Source of the DNA: JAFGPF01 sp964500415
GTDB lineage: Bacteria > Chloroflexota > Dehalococcoidia > Dehalococcoidales > RBG-16-60-22
Direction: 5' to 3'
DNA: 8,809 nt
Assembly: GCA_964500415.1 (NCBI GenBank)
Contig: CAZCOB010000066.1
Location: forward strand, 1 to 8,809
Each line of letters begins with the position of its first letter. Positions within the stretch are counted from its first letter, which is position 1. The translations under genes and the position numbers were made by a program. The notes below the pieces were generated by a model. The model saw nothing but the letters and a program-made list of their open reading frames with translations, had not been told where the DNA came from and did no database searches. This document shows positions 1-8,578 of this stretch, in pieces.

Positions 1-34
1 AGCACATAGTATGCCATCTCATGGCTTTGACCCT

Positions 35-79
35 GAAACCCCCTCTCCCCTGAAAAGGCGAGGGGGTTTCTTCTTTACC
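35..79 (+). terminator. Rho-independent terminator of an upstream gene outside the window
   Basis: Bases 35-45 (GAAACCCCCTC) pair perfectly with 60-70 (GAGGGGGTTTC), giving an 11-bp stem with a 14-base loop, followed by a T-rich tail (TTCTTTA). The T-rich stretch lies on the plus-strand side only, so it should stop transcription arriving from the left. The gene it serves is not identifiable: only about 30 bases precede it, with stop codons at 7-9 and 28-30 in one frame. It isolates the downstream protease gene, which has its own promoter. Confidence 0.8.
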
Positions 80-83
80 CCAC

Positions 84-122
84 CCCCTGACCATCTTTCG
101 CGGAACACTCCAATCTCAGGGG
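84..122. repeat. Inverted repeat upstream of the protease promoter
   Basis: CCCCTGA at 84-90 is matched by TCAGGGG at 116-122, a perfect 7-bp inverted repeat with a 25-base spacer. The same CCCTGA word also occurs at 31-36 and 48-53 within and beside the preceding terminator. The repeat ends 26 bases before the putative -35 element, so it could be an operator or a weak hairpin. It may also be chance in a C-rich stretch. No known regulator site was recognised. Confidence 0.3.
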
Positions 123-147
123 AACCCATCCATGATTTCATAATATC

Positions 148-173
148 TTAACAATTATTTTGTATGTTATAAT
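148..173 (+). promoter_or_regulatory. Extended -10 promoter for the HtrA-like protease
   Basis: A perfect extended -10 element is present: TG at 165-166, one base, then TATAAT at 168-173. The best -35 candidate is TTAACA at 148-153, five of six matches to consensus, but the spacer is only 14 bp, so the TG extension probably carries the promoter. The predicted start of transcription, about 7 bases downstream (near 180), lies only about 5 bases before the ATG at 185. That implies a nearly leaderless mRNA. Confidence 0.6.
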
Positions 174-184
174 AACAGTTAGCC

Positions 185-1318
185 ATGAAAAAAGTTAGCT
201 TTAAAACACTATTTGTCACTTCGGTCATCATCCTGACCCTTCTCCTGACTCTACTATCGGGTTGTATTACGATTACCACACCGGAGAAAACGACACCGCC
301 ACCTACCGACACTACGACTCCTCCGCCCGAGCCGATTAACCCGGAATGGACACCACCTTCGACAGCCAACCAGACGGGAGAACTCCCCAGCATCGCCGAC
401 GTGGTAGCCATGGTAAAGCCTTCGGTAGTAGCTATTAACACAGAGGTCGTGTCCTACGACTTTTTCAATCGTCCTTACACGCAGGAGGGGGCTGGTTCGG
501 GGTGGATTATCGACGAGGACGGGATTATCGTGACCAATAACCACGTCGTCGAAGGTGCCAGAACCATCAACGTGACCACCGACAACGGCGAATCATATAC
601 CGCCGACATAAACTCCGTGGCCACCGACGCCCTCAATGACCTGGCGATACTCAAGATAGACGCCGAGAACCTGCTAGCACTCGAGAGAGGCGATACCTCC
701 ACCCTTAGAGTCGGCGACTGGGTGATAGCTATCGGCAACGCACTCGGCCAGGGGATAAGAGCCACGGAAGGGATTGTCAGCCGCAAGGGGGTTTCGCTGG
801 CGGTAGACCAGGGGCAAATACTCTATGACCTCCTCGAGACCAGCGCCGCCATTAACCCGGGCAACAGCGGCGGCCCCCTGGTAAATCTGTCCGGAGAGGT
901 GGTGGGCATCACCAGTGCCAAGGTTGCCCAGATTGGCATCGAAGGCATGGGCTATGCCATAAGCATCGATACCGCCGTGCCCATCATCCAGGAACTAGTC
1001 AACAAGGGATACGTCACCAGGCCATGGCTGGGGGTGGGGCTTTATACGGTGGACCAGATAGCCATCAGACAGCTAAGCCTATCAATTGATTACGGAGTAC
1101 TCCTGGTGCAGGTCGTCGCCGGAGCTCCGGCGGATAATGCCGGACTAAAGAAAGGCGACGTTGTTATCGGTATCAACGGCGAGGAAGTCAGAGACGTCTA
1201 TAAATTCACAAGAATTCTGCATGCTTCGGGAATCGGTGAACCGCTGGAAATCAAATACTGGCGCGATAATGCGGAACATACCACCACGGTGATACCCATC
1301 GAAAGCCCGCGTCCATGA
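185..1318 (+). CDS. HtrA/DegP-family (S1C) serine protease lipoprotein with one PDZ domain
   Basis: This 377-residue protein is an extracytoplasmic serine protease of the HtrA/DegP/DegS family, which degrades or refolds damaged exported proteins. The N-terminus is a lipoprotein signal peptide: basic start, hydrophobic core at about 9-24, lipobox LSGC with Cys27. A Pro/Thr-rich tether (about 28-66) lifts the protease from the membrane. The trypsin-like domain spans about 70-275, with catalytic His120 (TNNHVVEG), Asp152 (NDLAIL) and Ser228 (GNSGGPL). A single PDZ domain follows (about 280-370). Its length and one PDZ resemble DegS or monoderm HtrA proteins rather than two-PDZ DegP. The ATG at 185 is chosen because the signal peptide begins there, although no Shine-Dalgarno sequence precedes it. 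It converges on ileS with one base between the stop codons. Family assignment is firm; substrate and precise subfamily are not. Confidence 0.95.
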   Translation: MKKVSFKTLFVTSVIILTLLLTLLSGCITITTPEKTTPPPTDTTTPPPEPINPEWTPPSTANQTGELPSIADVVAMVKPSVVAINTEVVSYDFFNRPYTQEGAGSGWIIDEDGIIVTNNHVVEGARTINVTTDNGESYTADINSVATDALNDLAILKIDAENLLALERGDTSTLRVGDWVIAIGNALGQGIRATEGIVSRKGVSLAVDQGQILYDLLETSAAINPGNSGGPLVNLSGEVVGITSAKVAQIGIEGMGYAISIDTAVPIIQELVNKGYVTRPWLGVGLYTVDQIAIRQLSLSIDYGVLLVQVVAGAPADNAGLKKGDVVIGINGEEVRDVYKFTRILHASGIGEPLEIKYWRDNAEHTTTVIPIESPRP

Positions 1319-1319
1319 G

Positions 1320-4352
<3,033 letters not shown>

Positions 4353-4363
4353 AGCAACCCCCG

Positions 4364-4404
4364 TATTAAATAAAGAGAGCCTCGTCTTTAAGGGACGAGA
4401 CTCT
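4364..4404 (-). terminator. T-box regulated transcription terminator before ileS
   Basis: On the minus strand AGAGTCTCGTC (4404-4394) pairs with GACGAGGCTCT (4386-4376), an 11-bp stem with one G-U pair and a 7-base loop. It is followed by a T-rich stretch (CTTTATTT, from 4375). The 5' arm contains CGTC of the CGTCCCT element that the T-box core captures in the antiterminator, so the two folds exclude each other. It ends about 12 bases before the ileS start codon. Confidence 0.9.
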
Positions 4405-4652
4405 TATGAAGTTCCCGCGGTACCACCCTATTTCTCCTTCCAAAGAAGGAGCACTCTTCAGGGCACGATTCATACCCTCGTCTCGGATAACGGTTGACGG
4501 GACCGACCAAGCCTACTTATCCTTCACCCACGAAGGACTTTCGATTGGTAGCTCAGGAGTGATCTTCAGGGTGAGGATATATCTGCTTACACCGTACCAG
4601 ACTCGCTGAATACCCTTTGCCGCCCTTACTCTTCTCCGTCACTGCCTTTATC
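4364..4652 (-). ncRNA. T-box riboswitch leader of ileS (AUC specifier, tRNA-Ile)
   Basis: This leader senses uncharged tRNA-Ile and lets transcription continue into ileS when isoleucyl-tRNA is scarce. Reading the minus strand, Stem I has the loop E strand AGTA, a distal region with GGTGTAAGC, and GAAG-ATC-ACTCCTGAGC. This places the specifier codon ATC (Ile) at 4561-4563. A hairpin just before the T-box (4434-4451, seven perfect pairs, CAAA on the plus strand as loop) fits Stem III. The T-box core AGGGTGGTACCGCG lies at 4417-4430. Its bulge bases TGGT (4422-4425) can pair with ACCA of the tRNA end, matching the A discriminator of tRNA-Ile. Downstream CGTCCCT is the usual 3' partner in the antiterminator and also part of the terminator stem. 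Boundaries are approximate; the 5' end rests on a predicted promoter. Confidence 0.93.
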
Positions 4653-4658
4653 AGCTTT

Positions 4659-4687
4659 ATGTTAACACAATATGCGGAGGAAATCAA
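4659..4687 (-). promoter_or_regulatory. Probable promoter of the ileS T-box transcript
   Basis: On the minus strand TTGATT (4687-4682) and TAACAT (4664-4659) are separated by exactly 17 bases. Each matches four of six consensus positions for a housekeeping sigma factor. Transcription would begin near 4652, about 15 bases before the first strand of T-box Stem I, which is where a T-box transcript is expected to start. Support comes mainly from this placement, since both boxes are imperfect. Confidence 0.5.
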
Positions 4688-4707
4688 TAGCGTGGATAGA
4701 AATTGTT

Positions 4708-4748
4708 AAAAAAATGTTATTATCTGGCTTGAATCGGGAGTCAAGGCC
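4708..4748 (-). terminator. Weak candidate terminator after jag
   Basis: On the minus strand GGCCTTGA (4748-4741) can pair with TCAAGCC (4732-4726) with one bulged C and an 8-base loop. A run of seven T (4714-4708) follows, but 11 bases separate stem and T run, so this is a poor intrinsic terminator. The remaining stretch between jag and the ileS promoter (4749-4824) shows no gene or other clear element. Some read-through from the operon into the T-box leader is therefore possible. Confidence 0.25.
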
Positions 4749-4824
4749 ACTACTACGCTTTAGATTTTTCGCTGCGCTTTAAATGTCAGAGGGGGTGGAT
4801 GTGGTCAGAACGACGGAGAATTAT

Positions 4825-5334
4825 CTAAAAGTGCGGAATCTTCTTGGGCGAAATGACGACTTTACGGGACTCGCCGATGCCGGTGCTTTCCGTCATGACA
4901 TCGGGGTGGTCGGCCAGGGCGAGGTGGATAACGCGTCTCTCAAAAGCGGTCATCGGCTCCATGGTAAAAGGCATTTTACGCGTATTTACCTGGTCGGCCA
5001 ATCTCATGGCAAGAGCCCGCAGTCCTTCGCAACGGCGCTGTTTATAACCTTCCACATCGAGAACAATGGGGAGCCTTACCTGCGTCTGGTGCGTTACCAT
5101 CAACCTGACGATATGCTGGAGGGATGCCATAGTCTGACCCCGGCGCCCGATTAAAATCCCCAGGTCTTCACCTTCGATATTGAGTCCAATCGAAGAGGCA
5201 TTGCCATCCTCATCTATCGCCGTAAACTCATCGGAGAGGGCTACAGTGGCGGGGAGGTCCATCAGTTCCAGGAGCTTTTCCAGTATATCTTTGGCCGTCT
5301 CAAATATTTCGCTCTGCTGCTCGGGTATTTCCAT
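4825..5334 (-). CDS. jag: Jag/KhpB-family RNA-binding protein (KH and R3H domains)
   Basis: This 169-residue cytoplasmic protein belongs to the Jag (SpoIIIJ-associated, KhpB) family of single-stranded RNA binders, commonly encoded beside yidC. The KH domain spans about 30-95, with the nucleic-acid-binding GRRG loop at 63-66 (LIGRRGQTMASLQHIV). The R3H domain covers about 100-164 with the RxxxH signature Arg133-His137. The separate N-terminal Jag_N domain of longer homologues such as those of Bacillus is absent; only about 28 helical residues precede the KH domain. The ATG is preceded by AAGAGG about 10 bases away, overlapping the yidC stop codon, so translation is probably coupled to yidC. 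It is the last gene of the operon. Family membership is clear; its RNA targets cannot be read from sequence. Confidence 0.93.
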   Translation of the reverse strand: MEIPEQQSEIFETAKDILEKLLELMDLPATVALSDEFTAIDEDGNASSIGLNIEGEDLGILIGRRGQTMASLQHIVRLMVTHQTQVRLPIVLDVEGYKQRRCEGLRALAMRLADQVNTRKMPFTMEPMTAFERRVIHLALADHPDVMTESTGIGESRKVVISPKKIPHF

Positions 5335-5348
5335 ATTAACCTAACCTC

Positions 5349-6260
5349 TTATTTTTTGCGCCGCCCCTTCGACCGGTCTTTACCCGGTTGATACCTTGTT
5401 TTAGTGGGTTTCGACGGATGGTAAATATCTTTCCTCGACGGTTCACTATCCGAGATAACGATATCCGCACCGACTTCATCGGTAGATTTCTTTTCCTCGG
5501 AAGCATCGAACTTCAAATATTTCTTGTCGGCATCACCCGTCGGTTCTGCCGGTTTCCGGCGTAGGCCGCCCCATCCGGTCACGCGATACTGCAGGACTAC
5601 CCGGACGATGCTGTTAGCCACCCAGTAAAGGGCAAGTCCGCTGGGGAAGGATAAAGCCAGGAGAGCGAACATCATCGGCATCATCCAGAGCATCATCTGG
5701 CTCTGCTGCGCCTGCCGGGGGTCGGTCGATATGGTCATGGACATCTTCTGCTGGAGCCACATCGTAACACCCACCAGAATGGCCAGGATGAAATTGGGCT
5801 GGGCTAAATCCAGCAATAAAAATTCCCGGTTCAAAGGTAAAACAGAATATACAATCGGCCAGGGGTAAAGGTACTTGGAGAGATTCAGCAGGCCTTCCGG
5901 GGCTACCGCCAGAGACAGCATGATGGCCTGATAGAGGGCAATCCATACCGGCATCTGGATTATCATGGTGACGGCGCAGCCGGCCGGCTTGACACCCGAT
6001 TCTTTGTAAAGCTTCATTTGTTCCTGGGACAGCTTCTGCTTGTCCTTGCCGAACTTCTTCTGGAGCTCGGCTATCTTGGGCTGGAGGTCCTGCATCGCCT
6101 TGGAGGACCTTATCTGGCTAAACGTCAGCTTCAACATCAGGATGTTGACGATGATGGTCAGGGCAATGATAGCCATGCCGAAGCTATCGCCCAGATAGTG
6201 CGACATCACGATAAGAACGTTAATTACCGGTTGCTGTATTATCAGTTCCCAGGGATTCAA
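5349..6260 (-). CDS. yidC: Membrane protein insertase YidC/Oxa1 family
   Basis: This 303-residue polytopic protein inserts and folds membrane proteins, alone or with SecYEG. Five membrane segments are visible, at about 11-41, 93-115, 155-171, 189-204 and 205-225. A charged cytoplasmic hairpin (about 46-92, RSSKAMQDLQPKIAELQKKF and following) lies after the first. The C-terminal tail (about 230-303) is strongly basic (KGRRKK end), as in YidC proteins that bind ribosomes directly. There is no large periplasmic P1 domain, as in Gram-positive type YidC. The start is TTG at 6260, with GAGGT eight bases upstream overlapping the stop of the preceding gene. The next Met (residue 19) would cut the first membrane segment. 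An oddity is Asn39 where the conserved groove Arg is expected, with Lys44 nearby. No lipoprotein Cys is evident at the N-terminus. Confidence 0.95.
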   Translation of the reverse strand: MNPWELIIQQPVINVLIVMSHYLGDSFGMAIIALTIIVNILMLKLTFSQIRSSKAMQDLQPKIAELQKKFGKDKQKLSQEQMKLYKESGVKPAGCAVTMIIQMPVWIALYQAIMLSLAVAPEGLLNLSKYLYPWPIVYSVLPLNREFLLLDLAQPNFILAILVGVTMWLQQKMSMTISTDPRQAQQSQMMLWMMPMMFALLALSFPSGLALYWVANSIVRVVLQYRVTGWGGLRRKPAEPTGDADKKYLKFDASEEKKSTDEVGADIVISDSEPSRKDIYHPSKPTKTRYQPGKDRSKGRRKK

Positions 6261-6271
6261 TCTATGCTACC

Positions 6272-7420
6272 TCACTGGCTTTCCAGACTAACAGGACGTA
6301 ATATCGCCCCGGTAGCAGCGTTGATACGCTGCAACGAAAGGTCCGCCGTATGAATATAGACAATTCCTCCGTACTCGGTAAGCGGACCATCGACATCCTC
6401 TTCAAAATCCGCCATCTGCCTGATTTCACGTGTATCCGTCGCTATAGAATAGACGACGCCCTTTCTCGTGGTAATGATGACGGAACCGTCAACGACAACC
6501 GGCCTGGAGGATACCGAACCATCCATGTCATACTCATCTACTTTAGCCCCATTACCCGCTTTAAGGAGATATACCTTACCATCGAGACAGGGGGCGTAAA
6601 TGACATCGTTGACGACTACCGGCTCGGCCCAGAACCAGTTTTCACCCATAAACTTCCACTTCAGACTGCCATCGAAAGCGTTCAGGGCATACATATGCCT
6701 ATCGAAAGACCCGATATACAACACATCGTTATAGACCAGAGGCGTGGCAATGACGGAGCCTTCCGCAGTGAAATACCATTTCAGGCTACCGTCGGCGGCG
6801 TCCAAGGCGTACAACTTTTTGTCGAAAGAGCCAATGTATAAAGTGTCATTATATAGGGTAGGTGTCCCCCATATTTTATCGTCGGTCTGGAACTCCCATA
6901 CGAGGTCGCCGGTGGCGGCATCAAAAGCGTAAACCTTACCGTCTTCGCCGCCGATATACAACTTATCACCAAAAACAGCGATGCCCCCGACGAACGGTTT
7001 CAGGTTACTTTCACGCGGGTAGACCCACCTGAGACCCAGCGATGTGGCGTTATAGGCATAAATTTTACCATTATACCCGGCGATATAGACCAGGTCTTCG
7101 TAGATTACCGGCGTACCGTAAATGGCCACCCTGGATGCGCCACCACAACCTCCGCCCATAGCTGGAGAGCAGCCAAAAAACCCGGTGCTACTAACCGGTT
7201 TTAGAGGCTCAGCCCAGAGACGGCTTTCATCAGCCAGATTGACCGCTACCAGCCTGCCTTCCTTGGAACCCACAAACAGAGAACCATCGGAGACAATCCC
7301 TCCCGACCATCCAATCGGTGCCAGCCCTTTGACACAACCGAAGCCAACCAGGCTTACCGCCAGAATTAATATCACCAGGAGGATTAAACGGCCGACTCGC
7401 CCCCTGCCCTTTAAATTCAC
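6272..7420 (-). CDS. PQQ/BamB-like eight-bladed beta-propeller lipoprotein
   Basis: This 382-residue protein has a basic N-terminus, a hydrophobic segment (about 11-28) and Cys29 in VGFGC. This is probably an imperfect lipobox, since Gly rather than Leu is at -3; a plain membrane anchor is the alternative. Eight copies of a PQQ-type repeat (pattern YIGxxDGKxYAxDAxxGxLxW) begin near residues 43, 106, 149, 189, 229, 269, 309 and 349. The last six are spaced exactly 40 residues apart, as in BamB and quinoprotein propellers. The first spacer is 63 residues and holds a Gly-rich insert with Cys84 and Cys92. Enzyme-type PQQ ligands were not recognised, so a scaffold role is more likely than dehydrogenase activity. 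The start is GTG at 7420, with AAGGAG six bases upstream. Its position between yidD and yidC suggests a role outside the membrane in protein insertion or assembly, but this is inference. Confidence 0.88.
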   Translation of the reverse strand: MNLKGRGRVGRLILLVILILAVSLVGFGCVKGLAPIGWSGGIVSDGSLFVGSKEGRLVAVNLADESRLWAEPLKPVSSTGFFGCSPAMGGGCGGASRVAIYGTPVIYEDLVYIAGYNGKIYAYNATSLGLRWVYPRESNLKPFVGGIAVFGDKLYIGGEDGKVYAFDAATGDLVWEFQTDDKIWGTPTLYNDTLYIGSFDKKLYALDAADGSLKWYFTAEGSVIATPLVYNDVLYIGSFDRHMYALNAFDGSLKWKFMGENWFWAEPVVVNDVIYAPCLDGKVYLLKAGNGAKVDEYDMDGSVSSRPVVVDGSVIITTRKGVVYSIATDTREIRQMADFEEDVDGPLTEYGGIVYIHTADLSLQRINAATGAILRPVSLESQ

Positions 7421-7456
7421 TGTATTCTCCTTTTCAGAAAAAGCCCGACATTCAAT

Positions 7457-7666
7457 TTACGGTACCGGGTCATAACCGCCGGGGTTAAAAGGATGGCACC
7501 GGACGATACGCCTGATGCCCAGTCCTATTCCTCTAAGCACTCCGAACTTGACAATAGCCTCGTAGGTATACCGGGAGCAGGTCGGAGTGAAGCGACAGGA
7601 CGGCGGCATAACCCGTGACCAGGTGAGCTGGTACAACTTAATTAGCCCCAGGGCTAACGCCTTCAT
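7457..7666 (-). CDS. yidD: Membrane protein insertion efficiency factor YidD
   Basis: This 69-residue protein belongs to the YidD family, small membrane-associated factors that improve YidC-dependent insertion. It has the typical amphipathic N-terminal helix (ALGLIKLYQLTWSRVM), then the conserved PPSCRFTPTCSRYTYEAI segment (21-38) with two Cys, and the closing RCHPFNPGGYDPVP (56-69). Length is normal for the family. The ATG at 7666 is preceded immediately by GGGGGAG, a close-spaced ribosome binding site inside the end of rnpA. The first 29 bases overlap rnpA in a different frame, a common arrangement that points to translational coupling. Confidence 0.96.
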   Translation of the reverse strand: MKALALGLIKLYQLTWSRVMPPSCRFTPTCSRYTYEAIVKFGVLRGIGLGIRRIVRCHPFNPGGYDPVP

Positions 7667-8000
7667 ACTCCCCCATTAATAATCCGGCCCGGAACAATAA
7701 TTTCCTGACTGCATTCCCCAGATCGGTATAATCAGCCCCCGCCGCCGTGGTGCGGGCAATAAAGATAATATCCCACCCCGGTTGCAGCGGTGTTTTTCTT
7801 ACTATCTCCCGCAGCAAACGTTTCACCCTGTTGCGAACCACCGATTTACCCACACGCCGACTGACCGTAAAACCACACCTTGATAAATCAAGTCCATTAG
7901 GCAGGGCTTTAAGCACTAACTCCTTTCCTGCCCACGTCTTTCCTCCGTTATAAACCAGCTCAAACTGTGTTTTTCTGGTTAAATTCCATTCACCCCTCAC
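7638..8000 (-). CDS. rnpA: Ribonuclease P protein component
   Basis: This is the protein subunit of RNase P, which with its catalytic RNA removes 5' leaders from precursor tRNAs in the cytoplasm. The 120-residue length is normal. The signature RNR motif occurs as RNRVKRLLRE (about 56-65), preceded by CGFTVSRRVGKSVV, whose basic residues contact RNA. The start is GTG at 8000: it has GGGGT about five bases upstream, and the family-typical LTRKTQFELVYNGGK sequence begins at residue 7. The only nearby upstream ATG in another register runs into a stop at once. The gene follows rpmH by 32 bases and overlaps yidD by 29 bases. The catalytic RNA gene is not in this window. Confidence 0.96.
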   Translation of the reverse strand: MRGEWNLTRKTQFELVYNGGKTWAGKELVLKALPNGLDLSRCGFTVSRRVGKSVVRNRVKRLLREIVRKTPLQPGWDIIFIARTTAAGADYTDLGNAVRKLLFRAGLLMGEYEGVSPGAN

Positions 8001-8032
8001 GGCTACCCCACCCGGGTCATTCCAGGCAACCG

Positions 8033-8173
8033 CTAAACAACGGTTAACCTCTTCCGACCTTTTAGTCGCCTTGCCTTAAGCACGGCGCGTCCACCACGCG
8101 TGCTCATCCTTTTCAAGAAACCGTGTTCGCGCTTTCTCGGGATACTCTTCGGTTGATATGTACTTTTCGACAC
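8033..8173 (-). CDS. rpmH: 50S ribosomal protein bL34
   Basis: Read directly on the minus strand, a GTG-started frame of 46 codons ending in TAG encodes a very basic protein with the bL34 signature: TYQPKSIPRKREHGFLKRM, then STRGGRAVLKARRLKGRKRL. bL34 is a small, highly conserved part of the large ribosomal subunit. GGGAG lies about six bases before the GTG and no in-frame ATG precedes the conserved start. The N-terminus reads MSKSTYQP where most homologues have MKRTYQP, so one conserved Arg is replaced by Ser. It sits in the standard order just upstream of rnpA, 32 bases away, and 70 bases after rpsR. That 70-base gap holds no clear terminator or convincing promoter. Confidence 0.97.
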   Translation of the reverse strand: MSKSTYQPKSIPRKREHGFLKRMSTRGGRAVLKARRLKGRKRLTVV

Positions 8174-8243
8174 TTTAACTCCCTGTCAATAATGGAACGT
8201 TTTTAAGGAAATGAAAAGCCGGAAACGAAAATATTCAGATATA

Positions 8244-8540
8244 TCAGCTCTTTAAACCGACGCCACCTGTTACGCGGACATGTTCCGGTGAGTACGGCAA
8301 CAAAGCCAAGTGCCGTGCCCTCTTTATGGCCACAGCCAGCGCACGCTGGTGCCTGGCGCAGGTGCCGCTCTTACGGCGTGGCGCTATCTTGCCTCTATCC
8401 GATATATAAGGTCGTAATAATGCCGGGTCTTTATAGTCGATATAACGGACTTTGTCCCGACAGAAAAAACAAACCTTGCGCTTGGGGATATATTTCGACC
8501 TACCCGTTCTCCTTGTCCTGGTATCTCTAGTCTGTGCCAT
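8244..8540 (-). CDS. rpsR: 30S ribosomal protein bS18
   Basis: This 98-residue protein of the small ribosomal subunit pairs with bS6 on the platform. The core KVCFFCRDKVRYIDYKDP (22-39), LLRPYISDRGKI (41-52) and TCARHQRALAVAIKRARHLALLPY (60-83) are diagnostic. Cys24, Cys27, Cys61 and His64 form an apparent zinc site, so this is the zinc-binding form of the protein. A basic N-terminal extension (about 1-20) and a C-terminal extension past LLPY make it somewhat longer than many homologues. The ATG is preceded by GAGG about seven bases away. It follows ssb after 38 bases, the standard rpsF-ssb-rpsR order. Confidence 0.97.
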   Translation of the reverse strand: MAQTRDTRTRRTGRSKYIPKRKVCFFCRDKVRYIDYKDPALLRPYISDRGKIAPRRKSGTCARHQRALAVAIKRARHLALLPYSPEHVRVTGGVGLKS

Positions 8541-8578
8541 TCTTCCCTCTATATTTATTAAGTTTTTACGTCTTTAAG

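Noticed and set aside
148..544. Minus-strand open frames over the start of the protease gene
   Set aside because: These low-complexity Gly/Val- and Arg-rich translations mirror the Pro/Thr-rich linker of the lipoprotein protease.
4783..5154. Plus-strand open frames opposite jag
   Set aside because: They are antisense to the KH/R3H protein, whose motifs (GRRG, RxxxH) and operon position are convincing.
7421..7456. Small hairpin CTTTT-TCTG-AAAAG next to the ribosome binding site of the propeller lipoprotein gene
   Set aside because: With only five mostly A-T pairs it is too weak to call a regulatory structure.
8174..8243. Possible promoter before rpmH (TTTTCA and CATTAT, 17-base spacer, minus strand) or replication origin by the rpmH neighbourhood
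   Set aside because: Both promoter boxes match only four of six positions in an AT-rich gap, and there is no dnaA gene or cluster of DnaA boxes.
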